From a gamma proteobacterium endosymbiont of Lamellibrachia anaximandri (GTDB lineage Bacteria > Pseudomonadota > Gammaproteobacteria > Chromatiales > Chromatiaceae): 41,258 nucleotides of DNA. Within the stretch, counting starts at the first letter, position 1. Each line of letters starts with the position of its first letter. A program made the position numbers and the translations under genes. The notes below the pieces were generated by a model. It searched no databases and was not told the DNA's origin. It worked only from the letters and a program-made list of their open reading frames with translations. Where the stretch lies: assembly GCA_016756835.1 (NCBI GenBank), contig JAESPE010000023.1, positions 1 through 41,258 on the forward strand, in the 5' to 3' direction. Below are positions 25,458-38,232 of this stretch, piece by piece.

Positions 25458-26714
25458 ATGAGTCACAACGTTGTAACAGCCACTGCCAGTGAAATTCTGC
25501 GCTTTAATCCAATCAGGAAGCTTCCTGCACGCGTCCTGGCGTATGTCGCCACTTTCGGCACGATAGAGCACTTCAGCAAGGGTACCCAGGTTGTTACAGA
25601 GGGGACAAAGGACCCGTTTGTCAACTACCTGATGCATGGTGAAGTGGATATCGACTGCAGCGATGGCACCCATCTGAGTCTCCAGGCGGAATCGAACCGA
25701 AGCACCTACCCACTCTCGGTGAAGCAGCCCCACGCCTGTAATATCACGGCAAAAAGTGCAGTCGTCCTGTTGAAGATGCCACGGGAGATCATCCAGAGTA
25801 TCGCCTGCCTGCCCACCGATGAGTCCGGGCGGGATTCACAATCGATAGAGCTGAAGGAGACTGGCGGCCCTGAGGCCCGTCTCTACTGGGAGTTTCACCA
25901 AGCAATGAAAGATGGGCACATCGAACTGCCCAGCATGCCGGATGTCGCTACCCGGATCGCAAAAGTGGTCAACAATCCCTCAACGGACAGCGACGACATT
26001 GCCCGCGTGATACAGGCCGATCCAACGATCGCCGCACGGGTTATCAGCGTCGTCAACAGTGCCGCCTACCGCGGACAAGACAAAATCGGTGATCTGCCGG
26101 ATGCAGTGACCCGCCTCGGGCGCAATGTCACGCATAATCTGGTGATCAGCTTCGCCTTGGGCTCCCTCTTTAAAAGTCGTTCGAAACACCTGCAACGGCG
26201 CATGATCGCCAGCTGGAAACACGCCTGCCAGGTGGCGCCGATCTGTCATGAACTGGCCAGAGTCACCCCCGGGCTCAGCCCTGACCGGGCGTTGCTCTGC
26301 GGCCTGGTGCATGATATCGGCGCACTGCCAATCATCAGTGCAGGCAGAAGCCACCCGGAGATGTCCGAGAATCCAAAATTGCTGGAGCAGGTGATCAACA
26401 ACCTGCAGGCGGAAGTCGGCGCCATGGTATTGAGAAAATGGGAGTTTGCGGACGAGTTCGTTCAGGCGGCGCTACATGCGGAAGACTGGATGGCGGATGA
26501 CGGCGATCGACCCAACTATGCTGACCTTGTGAGGGTCGCCCAGTTACATGTCTATATCGGCACACCTATGATGCGTTCACTACCGCGCATGGACCTGACG
26601 CCCTCATTTCACAAGCTGGCGCAGGGTAAACTCACGCCGAGTTGCTCACTGGGTATCATCGAGCGGGCTAAAAGCGACATCCGGGAGATGCAGCAACTAC
26701 TCATCGGCGGATGA
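25458..26714 (+). CDS. Cyclic-nucleotide-binding-like/HDOD signalling protein
   Basis: This 418-residue cytoplasmic protein joins an N-terminal cNMP-binding-like beta-roll (about 25-120, including GTIEHFSKGTQVVTEG and NYLMHGEVDI) to a C-terminal HDOD domain (about 150-350). IELPSMPDVATRIAKVVNNPSTDSDDIARVI and LLCGLVHDIGALPII are typical HDOD segments. HDOD proteins usually act in signalling or motility control, and many lack HD phosphodiesterase activity. It is transcribed opposite to its neighbours inside the conserved ispD-ispF pair and overlaps the ispD stop by 18 bp tail to tail. The ligand and output are unknown. Confidence 0.9.
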   Translation: MSHNVVTATASEILRFNPIRKLPARVLAYVATFGTIEHFSKGTQVVTEGTKDPFVNYLMHGEVDIDCSDGTHLSLQAESNRSTYPLSVKQPHACNITAKSAVVLLKMPREIIQSIACLPTDESGRDSQSIELKETGGPEARLYWEFHQAMKDGHIELPSMPDVATRIAKVVNNPSTDSDDIARVIQADPTIAARVISVVNSAAYRGQDKIGDLPDAVTRLGRNVTHNLVISFALGSLFKSRSKHLQRRMIASWKHACQVAPICHELARVTPGLSPDRALLCGLVHDIGALPIISAGRSHPEMSENPKLLEQVINNLQAEVGAMVLRKWEFADEFVQAALHAEDWMADDGDRPNYADLVRVAQLHVYIGTPMMRSLPRMDLTPSFHKLAQGKLTPSCSLGIIERAKSDIREMQQLLIGG

Positions 26715-27404
26715 TTGACGATCCAGGAAGAAGGCTGCCAGGGCAAGATCTTCGGGACAGGTGACCTTTATGTTATCACTTCGACCCTCCACCATCCTGG
26801 GTTGAAACCCGGCCAGTTCCATGGCGCTGGCATCATCGGTCACCAGTTTTCCGCTATCAAGCGCATCACTCAGTGCCTGACGCAACATGCCCAGCCGAAA
26901 CATCTGCGGCGTGAATGCGCGCCATAGAGGCTCCCGCGGAATCGTCGTCACGACCCGCTCTCCTGTTTCAACCGATTTCACCGTATCGTGTAGCGGCACG
27001 CCGAGCAGACCGCCGACCGGATCATCGTCGAGCTGATCCATCAGGTTATCCAGATCCTCTCGATGGATACAGGGACGCGCCGCATCGTGTACCAAAACCC
27101 AATCGGTTTCTGCTGCCTGTTTCCCCATGGCCTGCAAAACATTGAGCACGGAGTGACAGCGCTCCTCGCCGCCTCTGACCCGGACCACCCTTGGATCTTC
27201 CGCGAACGAGGTTGACGACCACCAGCCATCCTCTTCTGAAAGCGCCACGAAAACGCCTGAGATTTTTGGGTGCGTCAACAGTCGCGACAGGGTCTGCTCA
27301 ATCAGGGGGCGGCCCAGGAGGGGAAGATACTGTTTCGGCACTGCGCTGGCCATTCGTTTACCAACGCCTGCGGCGGGAACCACCGCCCAGAAGCGATCAC
27401 TCAT
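26697..27404 (-). CDS. ispD: 2-C-methyl-D-erythritol 4-phosphate cytidylyltransferase
   Basis: This 235-residue MEP-pathway enzyme forms CDP-methylerythritol from CTP. The nucleotide-binding motif WAVVPAAGVGKRM is at the N-terminus, and VLVHDAARPCI and PREPLWRAFTPQMFR are family signatures. Its ATG overlaps the ftsB TGA by four bases (ATGA), so the two are coupled. The C-terminus overlaps the convergent HDOD gene. Confidence 0.97.
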   Translation of the reverse strand: MSDRFWAVVPAAGVGKRMASAVPKQYLPLLGRPLIEQTLSRLLTHPKISGVFVALSEEDGWWSSTSFAEDPRVVRVRGGEERCHSVLNVLQAMGKQAAETDWVLVHDAARPCIHREDLDNLMDQLDDDPVGGLLGVPLHDTVKSVETGERVVTTIPREPLWRAFTPQMFRLGMLRQALSDALDSGKLVTDDASAMELAGFQPRMVEGRSDNIKVTCPEDLALAAFFLDRQSSADE

Positions 27405-27691
27405 TGGGTCGTGATCTGGGATTGATCAATCACCTGGTAGAAGATCTCACCCTCCTTGATCATGCCCAATTCACTGCGAGCCCGCTCTTCAAGTGCCGCA
27501 CTGCCGCTGCGCAGATCTTCAACCTCAGCCTGCAACGCACGGTTGCGCTTCTTCAGATCGACCAGTTCCGCCTCTTGGCGGGTTATCTCATTTTCCAGGT
27601 TGTTCACTTCCGCCAGGCTCCCCTCACCGACCCAGAGGCGGTATTGCAGAAAGGCAAGCAACAGAAACAGGATGGCAACTAGAATTCGCAT
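27401..27691 (-). CDS. ftsB: Cell-division protein FtsB
   Basis: This 96-residue bitopic protein has one N-terminal helix (ILVAILFLLLAFLQYRLWVGEGSLAEV) and a coiled coil with leucine/isoleucine heptads (about 27-65). It joins FtsL and FtsQ in the periplasm during septum formation. It precedes ispD with a 4-bp overlap and follows eno, the usual gammaproteobacterial order. Confidence 0.95.
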   Translation of the reverse strand: MRILVAILFLLLAFLQYRLWVGEGSLAEVNNLENEITRQEAELVDLKKRNRALQAEVEDLRSGSAALEERARSELGMIKEGEIFYQVIDQSQITTQ

Positions 27692-27735
27692 ATGATCAGC
27701 TCTCTCGGCCCAGATGCCACCCGTTCCAGGAGGAC

Positions 27736-31899
<4,164 letters not shown>

Positions 31900-32223
31900 A
31901 TGCGTAAGATTTCTATGTTACTGGGCGCTGCAGCCCTGATTGCTGTCTCTTCCACTGCTTCCGCCTGGTGGGGCGGTCCTGGTTATGGCAACCGTGGTTG
32001 GGACAACAGCGGCTTTGGCGACGGCTGGGGCGACGGTTCCGGTGACTTCAGCTTCGGCATGAGCGGCAGCGGCAGCGGCCGCGGTTACGGTCGTGGTTAC
32101 GACTCCTACCGCAGCGGTTATGGCTATGGCCCTTATGGCTACGGCGCTCCTTACGGCGGCGGCTACGGCGCACCTTACGGCTACCCGGCTGCACCTGTTG
32201 CACCGGCTGCACCTGCCAAATAA
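31900..32223 (+). CDS. sgp: Sulfur globule protein (SgpA/B-like)
   Basis: This protein of 107 residues has a Sec signal peptide ([20 protein letters not shown], cleavage after ASA22). The mature part is almost entirely Gly, Tyr, Ser, Asp and Pro: repeats like [22 protein letters not shown] and a [12 protein letters not shown] tail. This composition and size match the envelope proteins of periplasmic sulfur globules in Allochromatium vinosum. They coat stored sulfur in thiosulfate- or sulfide-oxidising bacteria. The ATG at 31900 has GAGG nine bases upstream. The gene is followed by a strong terminator. Other low-complexity exported proteins look similar, so the assignment is strong but not certain. 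Confidence 0.87.
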   Translation: MRKISMLLGAAALIAVSSTASAWWGGPGYGNRGWDNSGFGDGWGDGSGDFSFGMSGSGSGRGYGRGYDSYRSGYGYGPYGYGAPYGGGYGAPYGYPAAPVAPAAPAK

Positions 32224-32247
32224 AGCAGGTTAGATACACGCAGTAGC

Positions 32248-32281
32248 TAAAAAGCCGCGCCCTTGGGCGCGGCTTTTTTTT
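32248..32281 (+). terminator. Strong rho-independent terminator after sgp
   Basis: AAAAAGCCGCGCC / GGCGCGGCTTTTT forms a stable GC stem around a short CTTG loop, followed by eight Ts. The A-tract on the other side makes it potentially bidirectional. It isolates sgp from the fnr2 gene downstream. Confidence 0.97.
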
Positions 32282-32344
32282 GCCTGAAATAAATTGATTC
32301 AGGCAATTTCCAAACCAGTTTCGGCATTTAATACGCAAAAACAC

Positions 32345-32358
32345 TTGATCAAGCTCAA
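32345..32358 (+). promoter_or_regulatory. fnr box: FNR box upstream of fnr2
   Basis: TTGATCAAGCTCAA matches TTGAT-N4-ATCAA at nine of ten bases. Its centre is about 60 bp before the fnr2 start, suitable for control at -41.5 with a leader near 19 nt. It lies between the sgp terminator and fnr2, so it should act on fnr2 rather than sgp. Autoregulation is likely but inferred. Confidence 0.7.
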
Positions 32359-32411
32359 TACAAATTGGAAAATAGAACTACATCCCGATTCTTACGGACT
32401 GGAGCTGTATT

Positions 32412-33170
32412 TTGACAAACCGGAACGTAGTTTCCTTTGAGAATATCAAAGTCGCCTGCAAGAACTGCAGCCTGGCCACACTCTGTCTCCCCATGGGACT
32501 CTCCCCTGAGGACATGGAGCGTCTTGACAGCATCGTCAAACGCGGCAGGCCGTTTCATCGTGGCGACCATCTGTTTCGTGAAGGCGATAACCTACACAGC
32601 CTGCGGGTCATCACCAGTGGATCGGTAAAAACCTTCACCCCCAGTGAGGACGGAGGCGAGCAGGTTCTCAGCTTCCATCTGCCGGGAGAACTGATCGGTC
32701 TTGACGCCATCCAAAACGAGAGTCACACCTGCTCCGCCAAGGCGCTCGAAACCACCGCAGTCTGCGAGATCCCATTCCACAATCTGGAAGAACTCAGCAG
32801 CAGCATGCCCAGCCTGCAACATCAGATGTACCGGTTGCTGAGCCGGGAGATCGGCCAGGATTCGGAGATGCTCACTCTGCTGGGCAAAAAGAGCGCGGAA
32901 GAGCGCCTCGCAACCTTTCTGCTGAGTTTCTCGGAGCGTTTCAAAAAACGCGGCTTTTCCGCCACCGATTTTTTTCTCAGCATGTCGCGGCATGAGATCG
33001 GCAACTATCTGGGCCTGGCGGTTGAGACCGTAAGTCGGCTTTTCACCCGATTTCAGGATGAGGGACTGCTGCATGTGGAACGCAAGCATGTACAGCTGCT
33101 GGACCTGCCACGCCTCACCACTATCGTACATGGCAACGAAAACGGCCGATCGCACCAGAGGCATGTGTAA
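32412..33170 (+). CDS. FNR-type oxygen-responsive [4Fe-4S] regulator (copy 2)
   Basis: This 252-residue protein has the four cluster cysteines C16, C19, C25 (CKNCSLATLC) and C118 (TTAVCEIPF), and a recognition helix MSRHEIGNYLGLAVETVSRLFTRF (191-214) with the FNR ETVSR residues. Overall it looks closer to E. coli FNR than copy 1, and it lacks the additional N-terminal cysteines. The start is TTG, seven bases after GGAG. An FNR box lies upstream. It is separated from the sulfur globule gene by a terminator. Which of the two copies is orthologous to E. coli fnr is not decided by sequence alone. Confidence 0.93.
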   Translation: MTNRNVVSFENIKVACKNCSLATLCLPMGLSPEDMERLDSIVKRGRPFHRGDHLFREGDNLHSLRVITSGSVKTFTPSEDGGEQVLSFHLPGELIGLDAIQNESHTCSAKALETTAVCEIPFHNLEELSSSMPSLQHQMYRLLSREIGQDSEMLTLLGKKSAEERLATFLLSFSERFKKRGFSATDFFLSMSRHEIGNYLGLAVETVSRLFTRFQDEGLLHVERKHVQLLDLPRLTTIVHGNENGRSHQRHV

Positions 33171-33197
33171 TTTCACGACACTGATCCGGCCGCAAAC

Positions 33198-33283
33198 GTA
33201 GGCCGGTTCAAGCCTGTGGAACCGGCAAACACTATCGTTGCAGCAAGCCATTTGCCTGATCCGCTACGCTTGATCAGGCCTAC
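33198..33283. repeat. BIME-like hairpin pair
   Basis: Left: GTAGGCCGGTTCAAGCCTGTG-GAACCGGC. Right: GCCTGATCCGCTACGCTTGATCAGGCCTAC, which reads GTAGGCCTGATC on the minus strand. The two hairpin types face each other in the convergent gap between fnr2 and dnaQ. Confidence 0.9.
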
Positions 33284-33304
33284 AGAGCCGGCATACGGTT
33301 CGGA

Positions 33305-34027
33305 TTAGTCACTCACAACTTCCTCTTCCCGCAGCCAGACGCAGCCATCGCCCATCTTCTGCAGCTGCGCCTCATGCACAGCCAAATCCTCCTCACTGGG
33401 CCGCACTACCTTCAGCCGGGGTCTTTCACCGGACAGACGGCGAATATTTGATGCCGCCCCAGCCACATCACCCTCCGCGCCCTGACTGTCCAAAAACAGG
33501 GCAGTCTGTCCGCCCGTCATCAGCAGGTAGACATCGGCCAGGATCTCAGCATCGAGCAGTGCACCATGAAGCTCACGGTGAGAGTTATCGATATCGTAAC
33601 GCTTGCAGAGCGCATCCAGACTGTTGCGCTGCCCCGGGTGTTTCTTCTTCGCCATCACCAGGGTATCGGTGACCGCGCAGAGATCCGCAATGCGAGGCGA
33701 ATCCTCATCCAGTTTCAACAGCTCGTTATTGAGGAATCCGACATCGAAAGGTGCATTATGGATGATCAGCTCGGCACCACGTACATATTCCAGGAAGTCA
33801 GCTGCAACATCCTCAAAGCGGGGCTTGTCCTCAAGAAACTCGTTGGTGATGCCGTGTACGTCGATCGCGGCCGCGTCTATCATCCGATCCGGCTGAAGAT
33901 ATTGATGAAAGTTGTTACCGGTGAGACGGCGTTCAACCATCTCCACACAACCAATTTCGATGATGCGGTGACCCTGCGCCGGCTCCAGGCCAGTGGTTTC
34001 CGTATCCAGCACGATCAAGCGCGTCAT
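33305..34027 (-). CDS. dnaQ: DNA polymerase III epsilon subunit (proofreading exonuclease)
   Basis: This 240-residue DEDDh exonuclease has ExoI ([12 protein letters not shown]), ExoII ([12 protein letters not shown]) and ExoIII ([23 protein letters not shown]) motifs. The C-terminal tail of about 60 residues should bind the polymerase alpha subunit. Its ATG overlaps the rnhA stop by four bases (ATGA). It reads towards fnr2 and ends near a BIME-like element. E. coli has rnhA and dnaQ divergent; here they are co-directional. Confidence 0.97.
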   Translation of the reverse strand: MTRLIVLDTETTGLEPAQGHRIIEIGCVEMVERRLTGNNFHQYLQPDRMIDAAAIDVHGITNEFLEDKPRFEDVAADFLEYVRGAELIIHNAPFDVGFLNNELLKLDEDSPRIADLCAVTDTLVMAKKKHPGQRNSLDALCKRYDIDNSHRELHGALLDAEILADVYLLMTGGQTALFLDSQGAEGDVAGAASNIRRLSGERPRLKVVRPSEEDLAVHEAQLQKMGDGCVWLREEEVVSD

Positions 34028-34464
34028 AGATTCAGCTCCTCTATACCCTGGTTGGCGAGCTGATCGGCCAATTCATTTTCCGCATGGCCGCTGTGACCTT
34101 TGACCCAGGCCCACTCAACGTCATGGAGTGCCACCGCGCTATCCAGACGCTGCCAGAGATCGGCATTCTTTACCGGCTTCCTCGCCGCTGTTTTCCAGCC
34201 GTTCCGCTTCCAGTGGAATATCCACTGGGTAATACCGTTTTTCACATATTGGGAATCAGTGGTAACACGCACCCGGCTGCGTCTCTTCAGCGCCCCGAGC
34301 GCCTCGATCACCGCCAACAGTTCCATTCGATTGTTAGTGGTCTCAGGCTCACCGCCACAGAGTTTTTTCTCATGTTTACCATAACGTAGCAGCGCCCCCC
34401 AGCCTCCGGGACCAGGATTGCCTTTACAGGCCCCGTCGGTAAATATATCAATCAGTTCATCCAT
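34024..34464 (-). CDS. rnhA: Ribonuclease HI
   Basis: This 146-residue nuclease degrades RNA in RNA-DNA hybrids. The acidic active-site residues are in [34 protein letters not shown] and the C-terminal NELADQLAN region. Length is that of bacterial RNase HI. It starts exactly where the methyltransferase ends, with no gap, and overlaps dnaQ by 4 bp, so the three genes should be translated as an operon. Confidence 0.97.
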   Translation of the reverse strand: MDELIDIFTDGACKGNPGPGGWGALLRYGKHEKKLCGGEPETTNNRMELLAVIEALGALKRRSRVRVTTDSQYVKNGITQWIFHWKRNGWKTAARKPVKNADLWQRLDSAVALHDVEWAWVKGHSGHAENELADQLANQGIEELNL

Positions 34465-35253
34465 TCAGGTTCTCGTTGTTGGTTCCACCGCATTGGAAGG
34501 CAGTACCCGTTTGCCCATCCGCCAACGGGGTCGAATCGGCGTCAGCGTGACGGTTCGCTTGACTGCCTGCAATACATACACACCCCCTATCACCGGCCAC
34601 CACCTCTGGCCCATACCTTCAAGAAATTCGAGCCGCTGCATCAGCGCCCTATTTCTCAGAGGCGGGCGATACATCAACTGATCACAGGATTCCAGATCAA
34701 AGCCCAGCAGAGTGAGCCAATCATGGATTCGCCAGGTTGTAAAAAAACGGCCGTTCCAGGGCGATACCCCGCTGCGACGACGCAGCAGCCGCCAGCCTCC
34801 CCACAGACTCCAGGGATTGAAACCAATGATCAACAGCCGCCCTTCAGGAATCAGAATCCTCTCCACCTCACGCAGTACCTGATGGGGCTGACTGGAGAAA
34901 TCGAGGGTATGTGGCAGCACTACCGCATCCACACTGTCTGTGGCAAAGGGCAGCAGGGCGGGATCCGAGCATAAACTCAACTCAGGATGCCCCCCCCTCA
35001 ACGCTTTGCCCAGCACGACATGATGTCGCGCCGGACTCTTCTGCAGCAAATCAGCGGTGGGATTTGCGCAACCGATCTGCACAATGTGATGTCCGAACAG
35101 GGAGGCTACCCGCTTATCCAGACACGCCTGCTCCTGTTCCGACAGAAAGACACCCGGACACCCTCTAAACCAATGCGCCAGTTGGTTTTGTGTGCTGGTT
35201 CCCAGTTTTTCCCCGTTTCCACCGCCCATAATTCTAAACAGGTCCGACCTCAT
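34465..35253 (-). CDS. Class I SAM-dependent methyltransferase (YafS-like)
   Basis: This 262-residue protein has a divergent SAM domain: HIVQIGCANPT in motif I position, LPFATDSVDAVVLPHTLDFSSQPHQVLREVERILIPEGRLLIIGFNPWS as the typical motif III-IV region, and a C-terminal WRIHDWLTLLGFD tail. The family equivalent in E. coli is YafS, which also sits next to rnhA; its substrate is unknown to me. The usual neighbour gloB is missing from this cluster. It is divergent from mltD by about 70 bp. Confidence 0.85.
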   Translation of the reverse strand: MRSDLFRIMGGGNGEKLGTSTQNQLAHWFRGCPGVFLSEQEQACLDKRVASLFGHHIVQIGCANPTADLLQKSPARHHVVLGKALRGGHPELSLCSDPALLPFATDSVDAVVLPHTLDFSSQPHQVLREVERILIPEGRLLIIGFNPWSLWGGWRLLRRRSGVSPWNGRFFTTWRIHDWLTLLGFDLESCDQLMYRPPLRNRALMQRLEFLEGMGQRWWPVIGGVYVLQAVKRTVTLTPIRPRWRMGKRVLPSNAVEPTTRT

Positions 35254-35324
35254 TTCATTAAGATGGAAATCATACTCAGGTTTGATATTATTTTCCGCTT
35301 GGGAAGAAACAATAATTGTCTGTT

Positions 35325-37007
35325 ATGTTGAACTATAAACTGAGTCGCTTTTTTCTGCTCGCCCCACTGGTTGGAATTTTCTCAGCCTGTAACTCACTGC
35401 CGGAAAAATCGCCGGGGCACGCCCCTGAGCCTGTCGCACAGACAGAGGTTATTTCCGAACAGCCGGTCATAATTGCCAGCAATGCCGTATCCGGACTTCC
35501 CATTCCGAAGTCTGATGAAGCAGTTATAGAGCCGCTTCCGCACAGCGTTTCCGCATTACCCGTGGAAGCTCTGTCCCAACCATCTCCCCAGCCACCCGCA
35601 GATGCCTGGGGCCGAATGCGGGACGGGTTCACCCTGACGATCCCTCAACACTCCAGAGTCACTCAGGAGATCAACTGGTTCCGTAAACACCCTAACTATA
35701 TCGATCGTATACAGCAGCGCGCCGAGCCGTACATCTATTTTATTCTGGAAGAGATCGACAAACGGGGCATGCCGGCGGAACTCGCTCTGCTGCCCGCAGT
35801 GGAGAGCGCTTTCCAACCCTTTGCCTACTCCCCCGGCAGGGCCGCCGGCATCTGGCAGTTCATCCCCTCGACGGGCCGTTACTATGGCCTGAAGCAGAAC
35901 TGGTGGTATGACGGCCGCCGCGACATTGTCGCCTCCACCCGCTCGGCCCTGGACTATCTGCAGGTTTTGAGCCGCCAGTTCGACGGTGATTGGGAACTGG
36001 CTCTGGCAGCCTATAATTCCGGCGGCGGCACCGTTCGCAAGGCGATCAAGCGTAACCGAAAGAAAGGTAAACCCACTGACTACTGGTCTCTTAAACTGCC
36101 CAAAGAGACCAGCAGCTATGTCCCCCGTCTGTTGGCCATCGCCACCCTGTTTGCAGATCCCGACAGCCACGGCATCACTCTGCAACCGATCCCGAATAGC
36201 CCCTATTTCGAAACCATCGAAATCGAATCTCAACTGGACCTCGCTCTGGCTGCTGAGATGGCGGATCTGTCGATCCAGGATCTCTACCAGCTCAACCCCG
36301 GCTTCAATCGTTGGGCCACCGACCCGGACGGCCCACATCAACTGCAACTGCCGCTGGACAAGATCGATGATTTTCTGGCACAGCTGAACCAGTTACCTGC
36401 GGAAAAGCGTCTGCGCTGGAAACGTTACAAGATCCGTAACGGCGACAGCCTCAGCGTGATCGCCAGAAAACATGGCACCACCACGAAAATCCTGCAGCAG
36501 GTCAACAAGCTGCGGGGGAATAATATCCGCGCCGGCAAACATCTGTTGATTCCCGTCTCCACCAAGAAGCTCAACCACTACGCTCTAAGTTCAACGCAAC
36601 GCAAGGCAAAGATCCAAAACAGGAACAGAGGCGGCACCAAACAAAACTACACGGTAAAAGCAGGAGACAATCTTTGGGATATCGCCCGGACTTTTAAGGT
36701 CAACCACAAAAAACTGGCAAAATGGAACGGCATGGCGCCGGGTGATCCGATTCGCCCAGGGCAGAAACTGGTGCTCTGGCTTCCCCAGAAGAAAATATCC
36801 AGGGTCTCCTTTCCTGACACACAACCTGCCGGCATCCAAAGCACTGTGAACTACCGGGTGCGCAAGGGTGACTCCCTGTCACGCATCGCAAGCCGGTTCA
36901 ATGTGACGGTGACGGATCTGAAACGCTGGAACAGCCTGCCGAAAAAATATCTACAACCGGGACAGCGGCTGAAACTCTATGTGGATATCACTGCCCAGAC
37001 ACTTTAA
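35325..37007 (+). CDS. mltD: Membrane-bound lytic murein transglycosylase D
   Basis: This protein of 560 residues is a lipoprotein (lipobox IFSAC, Cys22) that cleaves peptidoglycan. A proline-rich linker leads to the SLT domain, with catalytic Glu in LLPAVESAFQPFAYSPGRAAGIWQF and AAYNSGGGTVRKAI. Three LysM domains follow near residues 365-408, 440-485 and 507-555 (for example YKIRNGDSLSVIARKHGTT and YRVRKGDSLSRIASRFNV). I chose the ATG at 35325, which gives a normal lipoprotein signal; a TTG three codons earlier is also in frame. No close ribosome site was seen. Confidence 0.96.
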   Translation: MLNYKLSRFFLLAPLVGIFSACNSLPEKSPGHAPEPVAQTEVISEQPVIIASNAVSGLPIPKSDEAVIEPLPHSVSALPVEALSQPSPQPPADAWGRMRDGFTLTIPQHSRVTQEINWFRKHPNYIDRIQQRAEPYIYFILEEIDKRGMPAELALLPAVESAFQPFAYSPGRAAGIWQFIPSTGRYYGLKQNWWYDGRRDIVASTRSALDYLQVLSRQFDGDWELALAAYNSGGGTVRKAIKRNRKKGKPTDYWSLKLPKETSSYVPRLLAIATLFADPDSHGITLQPIPNSPYFETIEIESQLDLALAAEMADLSIQDLYQLNPGFNRWATDPDGPHQLQLPLDKIDDFLAQLNQLPAEKRLRWKRYKIRNGDSLSVIARKHGTTTKILQQVNKLRGNNIRAGKHLLIPVSTKKLNHYALSSTQRKAKIQNRNRGGTKQNYTVKAGDNLWDIARTFKVNHKKLAKWNGMAPGDPIRPGQKLVLWLPQKKISRVSFPDTQPAGIQSTVNYRVRKGDSLSRIASRFNVTVTDLKRWNSLPKKYLQPGQRLKLYVDITAQTL

Positions 37008-37020
37008 GTCGTACCATAAT

Positions 37021-37080
37021 GTAGCGCCCAGCCGCGGCTGGGCGTAGTCGAATATTCGCCGCGATGGCGCGGCTCCCGCA
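37021..37080. repeat. GC-rich palindromic repeat pair
   Basis: CGCCCAGCCG-CGGCTGGGCG is a perfect 20-bp palindrome flanked by GTAG on both sides. The second hairpin GCCGCG-ATGG-CGCGGC follows. It belongs to a different subtype from the GCCGGTTC elements. It lies between mltD and the MscS gene. Confidence 0.8.
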
Positions 37081-37150
37081 AGGATAGCACCACCCCACTC
37101 GATCCCTTCAGAGTTTTGCTCGTCATGCCACCAAACAACCTGGAATAATA

Positions 37151-38227
37151 ATGGAATCCATCGAGTCTGAAATCCAACCGTTGCTGGATCTTTTTGCGGG
37201 CCAACCCTATATCCAGTCAGCCCTGGTGGTAATGCTTACCCTCATGCTGGCCAAGATTATCACCTGGTTCGTACTCGGCATCTTCCAACGGTTGACCAAG
37301 CTCACCACTGCAAAGCTGGATGACGTCATCGTCCAGGCACTCTATACCCCTATCTTCTACACCATCATCATGGTGGGCTTCTCCATTGCAGACCACTTGC
37401 TACCGGTCAGCCAGGAAGTGCAGGATACGGTCATTGCCATCCTGCGATCGATCGGCATCTTCGTCTGGATGCGATTCTTCATCACGATCTCCAAAGCCAG
37501 TCTGAAAAGTTTGGCGACGGACAGCAACCGGTTGCAGTTCGTCCAGACCCAGACCCTGCCCCTGTTTCAGAATCTGGCACTGCTTGTCATCATCGCCATT
37601 GCGATCTACCTGATCTTCGATGCCTGGCACATCGACATGAGCGCCTGGCTCGCCTCCGCCGGTATCGTCGGTATCGCCGTGGGTTTCGCCGCCAAGGACA
37701 CTCTGTCGAACCTCTTTTCCGGCGTCTTCATCCTCGCCGACACACCCTACAAGATCGGCGATTACATCGTGCTCGACTCAGGGGAGCGCGGCGAGGTGAC
37801 TCATATCGGCATCCGCAGCACCCGTATGTTGACCCGGGACGATGTGGAACTGACCATTCCCAACGCGGTAATGGGCAACTCCAAGGTGATCAACGAAACC
37901 GGTGGTCCTCACGAAAAATACCGCATCCGGATACCTGTTGGGGTCGCCTATGGCTCGGACATCGACCAGGTAAGGGCGCTGCTGATGGGGATTGCCGTCG
38001 ATTCCCAGAGTGTCTGTACAGACCCGGAGCCACGCGTCCGGTTCCGGGCTCTTGGAGCATCGAGCCTCGACTTTCAGCTGCTCTGTTGGGTTGATGAACC
38101 GAGTCTGCGGGGCCGGGTAATCGACCAACTGCTAACCGAGATCTACAAGTGCTTCAATCGTGAAGGGGTTGAAATACCCTATGCCAAACAGGACATCTAC
38201 ATCAAAGAGATGCCTTCCCGGAGTTGA
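37151..38227 (+). CDS. Small-conductance mechanosensitive channel (MscS family)
   Basis: This 358-residue inner-membrane protein has several N-terminal helices and the pore-lining MscS signature (SAWLASAGIVGIAVGFAAKDTLSNLFSGVFIL), followed by the beta domain (YKIGDYIVLDSGERGEVTHIGIRSTRM, IPNAVMGNSKVIN) and a C-terminal alpha/beta domain. It should open on membrane tension to release solutes under hypo-osmotic shock. It is longer than E. coli MscS, resembling YbdG/YnaI-like members with extra helices. Its stop overlaps the frame of cobO. Confidence 0.93.
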   Translation: MESIESEIQPLLDLFAGQPYIQSALVVMLTLMLAKIITWFVLGIFQRLTKLTTAKLDDVIVQALYTPIFYTIIMVGFSIADHLLPVSQEVQDTVIAILRSIGIFVWMRFFITISKASLKSLATDSNRLQFVQTQTLPLFQNLALLVIIAIAIYLIFDAWHIDMSAWLASAGIVGIAVGFAAKDTLSNLFSGVFILADTPYKIGDYIVLDSGERGEVTHIGIRSTRMLTRDDVELTIPNAVMGNSKVINETGGPHEKYRIRIPVGVAYGSDIDQVRALLMGIAVDSQSVCTDPEPRVRFRALGASSLDFQLLCWVDEPSLRGRVIDQLLTEIYKCFNREGVEIPYAKQDIYIKEMPSRS

Positions 38228-38232
38228 TTTTG

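Noticed and set aside
37008-37150. Cobalamin riboswitch ahead of the mscS-cobO region
   Set aside because: No B12-box-like sequence or multi-stem leader was seen; the space holds a palindromic repeat instead.
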